64,000 nt of DNA from Clostridia bacterium (GCA_017428385.1 JAFRQX010000027.1:1-64000); one strand, 5' to 3'. Counted from the stretch's first letter, positions 36,498 through 46,200 are shown. Notes: a model not told the origin generated them from the sequence alone. A program made the numbers and translations.

Positions 36498-37088
36498 TTA
36501 TCCCACTCTGATATCCGGATTGTTCTTTTCTCTCTTGCTGTAGATTTGTTCCAGTTCCGCGATCACTTCATCCTTCGGCCGTACAAGACCCTTGAAGTGG
36601 CTCACCAGCAGTTTTGATGCTTTCAGTTCCTTCAGTACCTCTATTTCGTCCTTCAGCAGCTGGGCATTATAAGCATAGTGCCCGTCCTTCGCTTTACAAT
36701 ACAGGGCATCCCCTACAAACGCGTATTCATTCCCGATTTCCAGCCCCAGGCATCCTTTCGTATGACTGGATGGGATCTGGAAAATCCGCAGGTCTCCGAT
36801 GGTCAATTCACCGTTCACAACAGTTCCCCAGCCTGTGTGCCGGAAGGTTGCCCCGGACACATACAGTTCTCCAACCCGGATCTTGTCCAGGCTTCCGGTA
36901 TGATCCTGATGGAAGTGGGACAGCACCACATTGTACTGCCCGTCCAGTCCGGCTAGGCTTCTTTCATCATTTCCCACGTCATACAGCCATTCAGTATCAC
37001 CACACCGGATAATTCCGATATCCGCGGACAGCGGCTCCTCCGTCGCCTCTATGTAGCTGATCCGTTCATTAATGATTTTTCTGTCCAT
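36498..37088 (-). CDS. Metallo-beta-lactamase-fold hydrolase
   Basis: A 196-residue protein with the MBL motif SHFHQDHTG (about 60-68) and supporting ligands in SSHTKGC (His), GDALYC (Asp) and SHFKGL (His), so a two-metal site is complete. The small size and lack of extra domains fit the general hydrolase group; no specific substrate can be named. The ATG at 37088 follows AAAGGA, while an upstream in-frame ATG lacks a site. Confidence 0.88.
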   Translation of the reverse strand: MDRKIINERISYIEATEEPLSADIGIIRCGDTEWLYDVGNDERSLAGLDGQYNVVLSHFHQDHTGSLDKIRVGELYVSGATFRHTGWGTVVNGELTIGDLRIFQIPSSHTKGCLGLEIGNEYAFVGDALYCKAKDGHYAYNAQLLKDEIEVLKELKASKLLVSHFKGLVRPKDEVIAELEQIYSKREKNNPDIRVG

Positions 37089-37179
37089 ACACCAATCCTT
37101 TTTATCAATGGATTCCTTCACTATCGTCTGTCAATCCAGAACTTCAATCGAAGGAACAAACCATATCATACACAAAAAT

Positions 37180-37214
37180 AATTCTGAATTATGAATTCTG
37201 AATTATGAATTTGC
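37180..37214. repeat. Heptad repeat tract overlapping the end of a GNAT gene
   Basis: AATTCTG, AATTATG, AATTCTG, AATTATG in tandem; it runs into the last codons of the adjacent gene and encodes its FIIQNS tail. Confidence 0.8.
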
Positions 37215-37743
37215 TTTCGTATTCTTCCCTCGTCATAATGCACGATTCAATCGTTTTTATGCAGCCATCCCAGGGCCTGGTAAGCTCATAGGTATAATCA
37301 TAACGGAATCCAAAGGATTTTGCCACTTTTTTTGACTTATCATTATCAAGAAAATACCCGTACCGGAAATCTTCCGCACCCAGCTCCTCAAAAGCCAGCT
37401 TCAGGAGCAGTGCAACAATCTCTTTGCCGTATCCTTTCCCCTGGAATGCAGTGCCGATGCAGATTCCGCTTTCCTCATAGTGTCCCGGAGCAGTCTCCTT
37501 GATCGCGCACAGTCCAACAGCCTCGTCCGTATCCTTCAGTGCCACAAAGTACGCGTAGTGATCCTTCTGGAACTCCATGCTCCTGCGGCATCTTTCGATA
37601 GCATCTTCTTCCGTCAGTGTAGGCTGATACAGCATCCACTTGTAAACCGCTTCATCCCCCCACACATGCTTCAGCATGGACTGATAATCTTCTTTTCTGG
37701 CCTTCCTCAGCCGTATATTCTTCCCTTCCAGCACCTCAAACAT
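37189..37743 (-). CDS. GNAT-family N-acetyltransferase (RimJ/RimL-like)
   Basis: A 184-residue acetyltransferase with GTAFQGKGYGKEIVALLL as the acetyl-CoA-binding motif (about 96-113) and a preceding beta strand with ESGICIG. The sequence type is that of ribosomal-protein and antibiotic acetyltransferases, substrate unknown. AAGGA precedes the ATG. The final residues FIIQNS and the stop codon are encoded by the heptad repeat, showing that the repeat has extended into, or replaced, the gene's end. Confidence 0.9.
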   Translation of the reverse strand: MFEVLEGKNIRLRKARKEDYQSMLKHVWGDEAVYKWMLYQPTLTEEDAIERCRRSMEFQKDHYAYFVALKDTDEAVGLCAIKETAPGHYEESGICIGTAFQGKGYGKEIVALLLKLAFEELGAEDFRYGYFLDNDKSKKVAKSFGFRYDYTYELTRPWDGCIKTIESCIMTREEYESKFIIQNS

Positions 37744-37837
37744 AAGTGTAGTTTCCTTCTGTTTTCTTATTCGTTCATCAATTTAGAAACACTAATATTA
37801 TTCAGTTTTCATTGTTCATTGGCGAATGCATAGCATT

Positions 37838-39601
37838 TCACTGTGCATTTGCTTTAAACTGCAGCTGATACAGTTCAAAGTACGTTCCCTTTTTCGCCAT
37901 CAGCTCTTCATGGGTTCCCTGTTCCGTAATCCGCCCATCGCTTACCACGGCGATCTCATCCGCGTTCTTGATCGTACTCAGCCTGTGAGCCACCACCAGC
38001 GTAGTCCTGCCTTTGCATAGTTCATCCAGTGCCTGTTGAATCAGGATCTCTGTGGTGTTGTCGAGCGCACTGGTCGCCTCATCCAGGATCAGGATTGGCG
38101 GGTTCTTCAGGAATACCCGGGCAATAGACAGGCGCTGCTTCTGACCGCCGGACAGGCGGACGCCCCGTTCGCCGATGTTCGTATCATAGCCGTTGGGCAG
38201 GGTCATGATATAATCATGGATATTAGCCCGCTTCGCTGCCTGGATAATCTCCTCATCCGTCGCATCCAGCTTACCGTAGCGGATATTCTCCTTCATACTG
38301 TCGTTGAACAGGTAGATGTCCTGCTGCACGATACCGATATTCCGCCGCACACTTTCCAGCGTCAGGCTGTTGATCTCCTTCCCGTCCAGCAGGATTTCAC
38401 CGCTCATCACATCATAGAAATGCGGGATCAAATGACAGATCGTGGTTTTTCCGCCGCCGGAGGGACCCACCAGGGCGAAGGTCTTACCCTTCTCAATGTT
38501 CAGGTTCACATGCCGCAGCACGTTCTTATCTTCGTCATAGGCGTAGCTGACGTCCCTGAACTCAATATGGCCTTCCAGCTGTCCCGCGTCCTGTGCGTCC
38601 GGACGATCCGTTTCCGGCTGCGCATCCATAATCTCACAGAAGCGTTCAAAACCTGTCACGCCGTTCTCAAACTGTTCCATGAAGTTGATCAGTGTCATAA
38701 CCGGGCCGATAAACATATTCACGGAAACAATGAAGGCAGAGTAATCACCGAACTGGATCCGGCCATTGTACAGGAACAGGCCGCCGGCAATCAGCACCAC
38801 AACATTGAACACGTCCGTCACAAAAGTATTCCCGCTGTGGAATCTTCCCATTGCGCTGTAAGCGCCCTGCCGGGCTTTCTGGAACTTCCCGTTCCCGATC
38901 TCGAACTTTTCCTTTTCTTTCTCCGCGTTGGTGAATGCCTTCGTCACCCGGATGCCGGAAATAGAGCTTTCCATGCTGGCATTGATTTCCGCCACCGCCG
39001 ACCGGGTATCACGGAACGCCTGGCGCATCTTCTTGCGCAGGCTCATGGAGATAACAACCAGGAACGGTACGCAGGCAAAGATAATCAGCGTCAGCCAGAT
39101 ATCAATTGTGCTCAGGTAGACGAATGAAATCACAATGCTCAGCACGGAGATGATGATGTTCTCCGGTCCGTGATGAGCCAGCTCGCTGACTTCAAACAGA
39201 TCGTTCGTCATCCGGCTCATGATTTTGCCGGTTTCATGCGTGTCATAAAAGCTGTAGGGCAGCGTCTCCAGATGGGCAAACATATCCGTACGCATTCGTG
39301 CCTGCATGTATACGCCCATCATATGCCCTTCATACTGGATAAAGTAATTGAGCAGCATCTTGATGAAGTAAAGTGCAAGCAGCGTAATGCCGAAGATCAC
39401 GATCATCCGGTAGTTTCGGTCCGGAATCAGCGTATTCAGCATCGTACGGGTAATAATCGGATAGACAACACCAATCACTGCCACCAGCAGTGCGGCTGTC
39501 ATATCCATGGCAAACAGCTTTTTATGAGGTTTGTAATAAGCGATGAACCGTTTCAGCAGCCCCGCGGTTTGCTTCCTGCTCCGCTTCGTGCCTTCTTCCA
39601 T
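37838..39601 (-). CDS. ABC exporter, fused membrane and ATPase domains (MsbA/LmrA-like)
   Basis: A 587-residue half-transporter that should work as a homodimer. Six helices lie in residues 1-330; the ATPase (about 350-585) has Walker A GPSGGGKTT, Q-loop IVQQDIYLF, signature LSGGQKQRLSIAR, Walker B ILILDEATSALD and the H-loop VAHRLST. Substrate may be lipid or drug. It stands alone, not paired with a second half-transporter. The 3' end carries a short TGC-ata-GCA plus TTTCAC cassette like the hairpin arrays. Confidence 0.93.
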   Translation of the reverse strand: MEEGTKRSRKQTAGLLKRFIAYYKPHKKLFAMDMTAALLVAVIGVVYPIITRTMLNTLIPDRNYRMIVIFGITLLALYFIKMLLNYFIQYEGHMMGVYMQARMRTDMFAHLETLPYSFYDTHETGKIMSRMTNDLFEVSELAHHGPENIIISVLSIVISFVYLSTIDIWLTLIIFACVPFLVVISMSLRKKMRQAFRDTRSAVAEINASMESSISGIRVTKAFTNAEKEKEKFEIGNGKFQKARQGAYSAMGRFHSGNTFVTDVFNVVVLIAGGLFLYNGRIQFGDYSAFIVSVNMFIGPVMTLINFMEQFENGVTGFERFCEIMDAQPETDRPDAQDAGQLEGHIEFRDVSYAYDEDKNVLRHVNLNIEKGKTFALVGPSGGGKTTICHLIPHFYDVMSGEILLDGKEINSLTLESVRRNIGIVQQDIYLFNDSMKENIRYGKLDATDEEIIQAAKRANIHDYIMTLPNGYDTNIGERGVRLSGGQKQRLSIARVFLKNPPILILDEATSALDNTTEILIQQALDELCKGRTTLVVAHRLSTIKNADEIAVVSDGRITEQGTHEELMAKKGTYFELYQLQFKANAQ

Positions 39602-39672
39602 GGTATATATACCTTTCTTTTATATGCACTGATATGAGTTGCTTAAGTACAGAATCAGGTTAAAACAATCAT

Positions 39673-39710
39673 ATTTTTAAATCTTAAGTTTTAAGTATTC
39701 ATTATTCATT
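39673..39710. repeat. Degenerate heptad repeat tract
   Basis: TTTTTAA, ATCTTAAG, TTTTAAG, TATTCAT, TATTCAT, ending at the FNT gene stop. Confidence 0.65.
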
Positions 39711-40287
39711 TCTGATCAGGTTTTTGCGCCAGCAAAAATTTGATCAGATAACTGCCTCCTGCGTTCCCCGCCGCAGCCAGCGGAATAACCCACCAGGCGA
39801 TTCCCTGTGCAATCGCGGCGTAGCCTGCCAGGGCAATGGAGTGGGCATAGGAGGAAAGGATGAACAGCGCCACGCCGTATACCACAAAGGGCAGCCGGCT
39901 GATATCCTTATTCTTCGGCTGGGTGGTAGCCAGGTACATGCACATACCACACATCACAGATTGCCAGATCACCTTCAGGGGATCCTGGTATCCTGCTGCG
40001 ATCTTCTGCGCGGCTTCCCGGATTTCCGGCAGGCACAGCGAAGCCAGAATGCCGCAGACGCCTGCGCCGATCACGTTCATCACCAGCATGATCAGTTTCT
40101 GCAGGGGATCGTAATCGTTCCGCGCTACCCGTCCGGTAAACAGTTCCGCGTCAAAGTTGACCACAAACCAGAGTCCGGCGCTGAAGAGCACTGCTCCAGG
40201 AATGCCTCCGCCCACCTTAAGGTTAACAATACAGCCCATACAGATCAGGACGCCCGCTGCCGCGGACCGGTTCAGTGTAGTCTTCAT
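39706..40287 (-). CDS. Formate/nitrite transporter (FNT) family, short form
   Basis: A 193-residue membrane protein with about six helices. It shows GGGIPGAVLFSAGLWFVV and DAELFTGR, matching the FNT helix-2 loop GAELFTGN, and YAHSIALAGY matching the conserved histidine region HSVANM in helix 5. Usual FNT length is 250-280, so this is compact. GGGGG is 9 nt from the ATG at 40287 and abuts an alternative ATG three codons up. Likely a pentameric channel for formate, nitrite or a similar small anion. An internal inverted repeat (39715-39750) lies near the end. Confidence 0.75.
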   Translation of the reverse strand: MKTTLNRSAAAGVLICMGCIVNLKVGGGIPGAVLFSAGLWFVVNFDAELFTGRVARNDYDPLQKLIMLVMNVIGAGVCGILASLCLPEIREAAQKIAAGYQDPLKVIWQSVMCGMCMYLATTQPKNKDISRLPFVVYGVALFILSSYAHSIALAGYAAIAQGIAWWVIPLAAAGNAGGSYLIKFLLAQKPDQK

Positions 40288-40403
40288 CGCTCGCATCCCC
40301 CGTCATTATTCAGATTATTGCCCTCATCGTAACCGGAAAACCGGTCAATGTCAAACATCTTCTGCCTTTATTTTCATATTATCTGCAAGTTTTTGACAAA
40401 AAC

Positions 40404-40431
40404 TTGACTTGCCTCGTGATTATGGTATATT
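40404..40431 (+). promoter_or_regulatory. Candidate promoter of the methyltransferase gene
   Basis: TTGACT, 16-bp spacer, TATATT. A hairpin with CGCCGCAAATA and TATTTGTGGCG arms (about 40463-40504) followed by T-rich sequence lies in the leader and may attenuate transcription. Confidence 0.5.
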
Positions 40432-40547
40432 CATACATGGTTTGTGTGTGATGTACGTTTTAAGCGACGCCGCAAATAGTGCCTGAAAGGGTATTATTTG
40501 TGGCGTTTTCGTTTATAATGAACACAAGCCGGAAGGAGAAGAAGAAT

Positions 40548-41483
40548 ATGGATTACAGTACAAAGATTTCCGAACGGATGTGGAACCTTCCCGACAAGGG
40601 AGAACTGGAATCGGAACGGGAGCAGACCTTCATTGACGATATTGTGCAGAAGACACATATTGAACGTGAACTGCTCAGCCATCTGGATGGCATTCAGACC
40701 GTATTTGACGGCGGGGCTGGCTGCGGCCGTTTCTCGATTTTGCTGGCCCGTCAGGGGCTGCAGGTCACCCACTTCGACATCTCTCAGGCCATGATCAACA
40801 AAGCCCGGGAGCTGGCGGAAAAGGCCGGTGTCCTCGACCGCATCACCTTCGTCAAGGGAGCCCTTGAAGATCTTTCTGCCTATGCAGACCGGAGCTTTGA
40901 CCTGGTCATGTCCTTTGACGCGCCCATTTCCTATACATGGCCCAATCAGGAGCAGACGATCCGGGAGCTGGTACGTATCGCGAAAAAACGGATCATGTTC
41001 AGCGTTTCAAGCCGCCTAGGCGCCCTGCCTTATCTGGCCAATCCCCTCCAGAAGAATCAGTTCATTCTGGATAAAAACAGTCCCGACAGCTGGGTCCAGT
41101 GGTGCCTGAACAGCCGCCAGCAGATGATTGACGACTTTGCTTTCCGGGAAGAGAACCTGCTGAAGACGCTGGAAACCGGCCTGCTGTGCGATGTAGCGGA
41201 AACCAAAGCCGCTTACGACCGGGGTGAAACGCCCTGGTGCATCACTTATCACTTTATGCCGGATGAGCTGAAGCAAATCCTGGAACGCTGCGGCGTGAAG
41301 GATGTTGTCCTGGCAGGACCCGGTGCCTTCGCCCGGACAATTCCCAATGAAATCCTGGTGAAGATCATGAATGATCCCGAACAGAAGAAATGTTTCCTGG
41401 ATTTTTGCCATCTCTATGACAGCAATCCTTACGTCTGCGGTATGGGTAAAGACAACCTTTTTGCCCGCGGGGAAATCAGATGA
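40548..41483 (+). CDS. Class I SAM-dependent methyltransferase
   Basis: A 311-residue cytoplasmic enzyme. The SAM-binding motif is VFDGGAGCGRFSILLARQG (about 52-70), followed by an acidic end of strand 2 (FDISQAMI) and motif DLVMSFDAPISYT. The C-terminal half is longer than usual and may recognise the substrate. GGAAGGAG precedes the ATG. Substrate unknown; small molecules such as ubiquinone-like or sterol-like precursors are the usual guess for this group. A leader hairpin may control expression. Confidence 0.9.
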   Translation: MDYSTKISERMWNLPDKGELESEREQTFIDDIVQKTHIERELLSHLDGIQTVFDGGAGCGRFSILLARQGLQVTHFDISQAMINKARELAEKAGVLDRITFVKGALEDLSAYADRSFDLVMSFDAPISYTWPNQEQTIRELVRIAKKRIMFSVSSRLGALPYLANPLQKNQFILDKNSPDSWVQWCLNSRQQMIDDFAFREENLLKTLETGLLCDVAETKAAYDRGETPWCITYHFMPDELKQILERCGVKDVVLAGPGAFARTIPNEILVKIMNDPEQKKCFLDFCHLYDSNPYVCGMGKDNLFARGEIR

Positions 41484-41584
41484 CCCCGGTCTTCTGTCCA
41501 TTCGTTCAATAATATGGTAAAATCCAGATACAGGCTGCCGCTTCCCCGAAGCCGCTATAACCGCCTGTATTCAAAGGAGATTCT

Positions 41585-42265
41585 ATGGAATATCGTATCC
41601 TGATCGTGGAGGATGAGCAGGGCATTGCCCGTGCTGTCTGCTCCGCCATGACCCGCTGGGGCCTGATGGCCGAAGCCGTCACGGATTTCCGCCATGTCAT
41701 GGAAGACTTCGAACGTGTCCAGCCCCATCTGGTGCTGCTGGATATCTCCCTGCCCTTCATGAACGGCTATCACTGGTGCACGGAGATCCGCAAGGTTTCC
41801 GCAGTGCCGGTGATCTTCGTTTCCTCAGCATCCGATAATATGAATATCATTATGGCCATGAACATGGGCGCGGATGATTTCATCGCTAAGCCCTTTGATC
41901 CGGATGTCCTCGTTGCCAAAGTGCAGGCCCTGCTCCGCCGCTCCTATGATTTTGCCGGTTCTGCTCCCGTGCTGGAGCATCGGGGTATCGTGCTGAACAC
42001 CGGGGACAATAGCTTTACCTGCAACGGGCAGAAGCTGGATCTGTCCCGGAACGAATATCGGATCCTGCTCACCCTCATGCAGAACAAGGGAAAAATCGTA
42101 AGCCGTGAAAAGCTCATGGAGGCCCTCTGGCAAACGGATTCCTTCGTGGACGAAAACACCCTCACGGTCAATGTAGGCCGTCTGCGCAAAAAGTTGGAAG
42201 CTGCCGGCGTAAGCGATTTCATCACAACCAAATTTGGTGAAGGTTATCTGGTGGAACAAGAATGA
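41585..42265 (+). CDS. OmpR-family response regulator (BceR-like)
   Basis: A 226-residue two-component regulator. Receiver domain 1-120 with acidic pair in VEDEQ, phosphoacceptor Asp in LLDISLPFMNGY (about residue 54) and Lys in AKPFDPD; winged-helix DNA-binding domain at about 130-225. It is the first gene of a four-gene module with the kinase and a Bce-type ABC transporter. The kinase start overlaps its stop by 4 nt (ATGA). It should bind the TNACA-N4-TGTNA-type site before the transporter. Confidence 0.94.
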   Translation: MEYRILIVEDEQGIARAVCSAMTRWGLMAEAVTDFRHVMEDFERVQPHLVLLDISLPFMNGYHWCTEIRKVSAVPVIFVSSASDNMNIIMAMNMGADDFIAKPFDPDVLVAKVQALLRRSYDFAGSAPVLEHRGIVLNTGDNSFTCNGQKLDLSRNEYRILLTLMQNKGKIVSREKLMEALWQTDSFVDENTLTVNVGRLRKKLEAAGVSDFITTKFGEGYLVEQE

Positions 42266-43242
42266 TTAAGCTGTTTGGACGTTATCTGAGGAGCAAAGCC
42301 GGTACGATCCTGCTTTTCTTCATTTTTGCGGCCATTTTGGCCTTTTCTTTCTCCCTGTTTCACCTGCCGGTAGAGGCTGTACTCTATCCTGCCGCACTAT
42401 GTGTGGTTCTTGGCCTCGCAGCGCTGGTGATCGGTTTCGTCCATACCCTGCGGATGCATAAGCTGATCTCTGCCATCCGTGAAATGGATTCATCTCTTCC
42501 GGAAGTCCGGAATGTGGAAGCCGCGGACTACAGGGAGATCGTTCGCCTGCTGCGGGAGCAGAACCGGGAAACCCAGACCCGTTCCGAAACCGAAATGAAA
42601 GCTATGATGGACTATTACACCCTCTGGGCCCATCAGATCAAAACCCCTATTGCTTCCATGCGCCTGCGCCTGCAGGAGGAGGATTCAGAACAGTCCCGTA
42701 TCCTCTTGTCTGATTTAAGCCGCATCGAACGCTATGTCTCTATGGTGCTTACTTATCTGCGCCTGGAAGGCAGCAGCACGGATTATGTCATCCGCAAAAC
42801 AAACCTGGACAGCATCCTGCGTCCTGTTTTCAAACAGTTTGCCGGGGAGTTTATCACCCGGAAGCTGAAGCTGGATTATACCCCGGCAAATGTCAATGTG
42901 CTCACGGATGAGAAGTGGCTCTCCTTTGTGGTGGAGCAGCTGCTTTCCAACGCCCTGAAATATACGCCGAAGGGTTCTGTCTCCGTTTACCTGGAGGCAC
43001 CCGCGGTTCTGTGCATTCGTGACACCGGCATCGGCATATCACCGGAGGATTTGCCCCGGGTATTTGAGCGCAGTTATACCGGTCTCACCGGTCGCGCGGA
43101 CAAGCGTGCCAGCGGCCTGGGGCTCAGCCTTTGCAAACAGGTATGTGACAACCTTGGGCACGGCATATCCATCGAATCCGTACCGGATCAGGGTACGACT
43201 GTTCGGGTGGACCTGGGCACGCGGAAAATGAATTTTGAGTAA
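42262..43242 (+). CDS. Intramembrane-sensing histidine kinase (BceS-like)
   Basis: A 326-residue kinase with two helices at about 13-35 and 38-62 and almost no outside loop, the mark of kinases that sense through an ABC transporter. The H-box is WAHQIKTPIASMRLRLQEE (His near 131); N-, G1- and G2-boxes are LLSNALKYTP, DTGIGI and GLGLSL. Overlaps the response regulator by 4 nt. BceS-type kinases respond to peptide antibiotics such as bacitracin. Confidence 0.94.
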   Translation: MIKLFGRYLRSKAGTILLFFIFAAILAFSFSLFHLPVEAVLYPAALCVVLGLAALVIGFVHTLRMHKLISAIREMDSSLPEVRNVEAADYREIVRLLREQNRETQTRSETEMKAMMDYYTLWAHQIKTPIASMRLRLQEEDSEQSRILLSDLSRIERYVSMVLTYLRLEGSSTDYVIRKTNLDSILRPVFKQFAGEFITRKLKLDYTPANVNVLTDEKWLSFVVEQLLSNALKYTPKGSVSVYLEAPAVLCIRDTGIGISPEDLPRVFERSYTGLTGRADKRASGLGLSLCKQVCDNLGHGISIESVPDQGTTVRVDLGTRKMNFE

Positions 43243-43245
43243 ATG

Positions 43246-43259
43246 TGACAGTTTTGTTA
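43246..43259 (+). promoter_or_regulatory. BceR-like operator
   Basis: TGACA-GTTT-TGTTA is an inverted repeat close to the known BceR consensus TNACA-N4-TGTAA. It is centred about 73 bp upstream of the expected start site of the transporter genes, a usual distance for this class. Confidence 0.65.
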
Positions 43260-43278
43260 GTTTTGACCTCCGATCTGT

Positions 43279-43319
43279 AAGCCGATTCGATGGAATGGAT
43301 CGGCTTTCGCCTTTACAAT
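43279..43319 (+). promoter_or_regulatory. bceAB-like promoter region with second inverted repeat
   Basis: AAGCCGAT and ATCGGCTT (43279-43306) form an 8-bp inverted repeat around a weak -35; TACAAT at 43314-43319 is the likely -10. A weak -35 fits activator dependence. Confidence 0.5.
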
Positions 43320-43353
43320 AGGGACGTAATCGAAATTAAGGAGGAACCCGCTA

Positions 43354-44118
43354 ATGAGTCTGCTTGAAGTCAAAAGTCTGAAAAAAGTATATAAAACACG
43401 GTTCGGCGGTCAATCTGTCGAAGCGCTGAAAAATGTTAATTTCTCCGTGGAGGAAGGCGAATACGTCGCTATCATGGGTGAAAGCGGTTCCGGTAAAACC
43501 ACCCTGCTGAATATCCTGGCTGCGCTGGACCAGGCCACCTCCGGTACCGTGCTGCTGGATGGAAAGGATTTCTCCAGGATTAAGGAGAATGAAGTCGCTT
43601 CCTTCCGCCGGGACAATCTTGGCTTTGTTTTTCAGGAATTCAACCTGCTGGACACCTTCACCCTGGAGGATAACATCTACCTGCCCCTGGTGCTGGCCGG
43701 CAAAGGCTATCAGGAAATGAAAGCCACCCTGATGCCTATCGCTGTGTCATTGGGAATTGAAAGCCTGCTCAAAAAGTATCCCTATGAAGTATCCGGCGGC
43801 CAGAAGCAGCGTGCGGCCGTTGCCCGTGCTCTCATCACCCAGCCCCGGATCATTCTCGCCGACGAACCCACCGGCGCTTTGGATTCCAAGTCTTCCGATG
43901 AACTGCTCAGCCTTTTCGCGGATGTCAACCGTATGGGCCAGACCATCCTCATGGTGACCCACTCAGCCCGTGCTGCCAGCCGTTCCGGCCGTGTGCTCTT
44001 CATCCGTGACGGTGAAGTGTTCCACCAGTTGTATCGCGGCGAAGAATCTGACGAACTGTTCTATCAGAAGATCGTTGACACGCTGACCCTGCTGGCCCAG
44101 GGAGGTGAGCGGGCGTGA
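43354..44118 (+). CDS. Bce-type ABC transporter ATPase (BceA-like)
   Basis: A 254-residue ATPase of the MacB/LolD/BceA class: Walker A GESGSGKTT, signature VSGGQKQRAAVARAL, Walker B IILADEPTGALD, and H-loop VTHSARAAS. Pairs with the permease that starts 4 nt before its stop (GTG in TGA overlap). Together they protect against peptide antibiotics and signal to the BceS-like kinase. AAGGAGG precedes the ATG. Confidence 0.95.
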   Translation: MSLLEVKSLKKVYKTRFGGQSVEALKNVNFSVEEGEYVAIMGESGSGKTTLLNILAALDQATSGTVLLDGKDFSRIKENEVASFRRDNLGFVFQEFNLLDTFTLEDNIYLPLVLAGKGYQEMKATLMPIAVSLGIESLLKKYPYEVSGGQKQRAAVARALITQPRIILADEPTGALDSKSSDELLSLFADVNRMGQTILMVTHSARAASRSGRVLFIRDGEVFHQLYRGEESDELFYQKIVDTLTLLAQGGERA

Positions 44119-46172
44119 AGAAGTTCTTCTATCCCCGCCTGGCCTGGGACGGTCTGCGGAAAAACCGCCAGCTCTCCAGGCCCTACCTGCTGACCTGCAT
44201 CTGCATGGTCGCCGTGTTCTATATTCTTTCCTTCCTGACCACTCCCATAGCACTTTCTCTCGTACCGGTAGGTACCGCGATCGTTCGCGATATCATGAAC
44301 CTGGGCCGGTATGTCATCCTGGCCTTCTCCCTGATCTTCCTGTATTACACATATTCGTTCCTGCTTCGCCGCCGTTCCCGTGAATTCGGTCTTTATAACG
44401 TACTCGGCATGGGCAAGCGGAACCTGGTCCGTATCATTACCTGGGAGAACGTCATTACCTTTGCCATCGCCATGACATGCGGCCTGTTCCTGGGCATTCT
44501 CCTGTCCAAGCTGGCGGAGCTGGGACTGGTCAATCTGCTGGGAGGCACCATTGACTTCGTTTTCCGCGTTGATGCAACCGCAATCTGGCAAACCGTTCTG
44601 TACTACGCTCTCATCTTTGGCCTGCTCATGCTCTCCGCGGTCATCCGTACTGCCCGTGCCAATGCTGTTTCCCTGATGAAGACCGAGAATGCAGGTGAAA
44701 AGCCCCCGAAGGGCAACTGGCTGTTCGCGATCCTGGGAGTCCTCATTCTCGGCGGCGCTTACTATATCGCCCTCACCGTCCAAAACCCGGTTACCGCGAT
44801 CCTGTTGTTCTTCATTGCTGTGCTGATGGTCATCCTGGCCACCTATTTGCTGCTTGTCACCGGCAGTGTAAAGCTGTGCCGCGTCCTGCAGGTAAATAAA
44901 GGCTACTATTACAAGGCGAAGCATTTTGTCTCGGTTTCTTCCATGGCCTTTCGTATGAAACGAAACGGTGCCGGTCTGGCCTCCATCTGCATCATCGCTA
45001 CGATGATCCTGGTCATGATTTCCACCACCACCTGTATGTGGTTTGGCGCAGAAGATTCACTCAGAAAAACCTATCCCCGTGAGATCAACTTTACCGCCAA
45101 CCTGAACGATCCCCAAAAGCTGACGGACGATACGCCGGACAAGGCCGCTTCCATGATTCTGAACGAGCTTCAGAAAAATGGTATTACCCCGAAGAATATC
45201 CAGGAGCAGCGGCTGATCGACCTGAGCGGTGTCCGGAAAGACGGTTTTATCCAGTGCGATTATGAAACCGCAAGCATGGGAGCTGATTTCAATTCCCTGC
45301 TGGAGATCTACATGGTGCCTTCCGATTCCATTGAAACATCGGACAACAGTCTCCTGGATCTGGCCGCAGATGAGGTCGTGGTAATCACCGACGGCATGGA
45401 TTATCCCGATGATACCCTGACCCTGGCCATGGGTGAAAAGACCCGCAGCTGGAAAATCCGGCATTATGAACGGAAGGATACCAACGGGGACACTTCCCAA
45501 ATGGGTTTTCCGACCATGACCGTCGCCGTATCCGACCTGGCCACTGCTGTCAAGGGTCTTGAAGACGCTGACGATGAAGGCCGCCTGAAGTACCAGTCTC
45601 AGTGGTGCTATGGCTTTGACACCGGCCTGTCTGATGCGGAGAATACGGACTTGCATATAACCCTGAGCCACAACGTCAGGCCAAACCTCAATGAACTCTT
45701 CACGGAAGATGCCACCAGATGGATATCTATAGATACCCGTGCTGAAGGTTCCGCCGATTTCTATGGCACATATGGCAGTCTTTTCTTCATTGGCATCCTT
45801 CTGAGCATCGTATTCGTCTTCGCTGCTGTGCTGATTATCTACTACAAGCAGATCTCTGAAGGATACGAGGATGCCAAGCGCTTCGATATCATGCAGAAAG
45901 TTGGTATGACGAAGAAGGAAATCCGTTCCAGCATCAGCTCCCAGCTGCTGACGGTCTTCGCCCTTCCGCTGGCTTTCGCCGGTCTGCACCTGATCTTTGC
46001 CTTCCCGATGATCCGGAAGATGCTTGCGCTCCTGCATCTGACCAATGTCACACTCTTCATGAGCACCACCATTATCAGCTTCGTAGTCTTTGCCCTCTTC
46101 TACGGCATCGTCTACGTCCTGACTTCCGGTATCTATTACCGCATTGTCAGCGGCAGCAGTCAGAACGACTGA
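44115..46172 (+). CDS. Bce-type ABC transporter permease (BceB-like, FtsX family)
   Basis: A 685-residue membrane protein starting at GTG and overlapping the ATPase gene. Ten helices are predicted in the Bce order, with a large outside domain between about residues 315 and 555 after SICIIATMILVMISTTTCMWF. The C-terminal segment has the FtsX domain (FFIGILLSIVFVFAAVLIIYY and onwards). The outside domain would bind the antibiotic-lipid complex. Followed by a strong terminator. Confidence 0.93.
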   Translation: MKKFFYPRLAWDGLRKNRQLSRPYLLTCICMVAVFYILSFLTTPIALSLVPVGTAIVRDIMNLGRYVILAFSLIFLYYTYSFLLRRRSREFGLYNVLGMGKRNLVRIITWENVITFAIAMTCGLFLGILLSKLAELGLVNLLGGTIDFVFRVDATAIWQTVLYYALIFGLLMLSAVIRTARANAVSLMKTENAGEKPPKGNWLFAILGVLILGGAYYIALTVQNPVTAILLFFIAVLMVILATYLLLVTGSVKLCRVLQVNKGYYYKAKHFVSVSSMAFRMKRNGAGLASICIIATMILVMISTTTCMWFGAEDSLRKTYPREINFTANLNDPQKLTDDTPDKAASMILNELQKNGITPKNIQEQRLIDLSGVRKDGFIQCDYETASMGADFNSLLEIYMVPSDSIETSDNSLLDLAADEVVVITDGMDYPDDTLTLAMGEKTRSWKIRHYERKDTNGDTSQMGFPTMTVAVSDLATAVKGLEDADDEGRLKYQSQWCYGFDTGLSDAENTDLHITLSHNVRPNLNELFTEDATRWISIDTRAEGSADFYGTYGSLFFIGILLSIVFVFAAVLIIYYKQISEGYEDAKRFDIMQKVGMTKKEIRSSISSQLLTVFALPLAFAGLHLIFAFPMIRKMLALLHLTNVTLFMSTTIISFVVFALFYGIVYVLTSGIYYRIVSGSSQND

Positions 46173-46200
46173 TACGTCTGTGAATTCATAACACAATTCA

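Noticed and set aside
44064..44924. 286-codon open frame opposite the BceB-like gene
   Set aside because: Antisense to the permease; composition is Gln/Asp/Glu-rich as expected for a shadow of a membrane protein.
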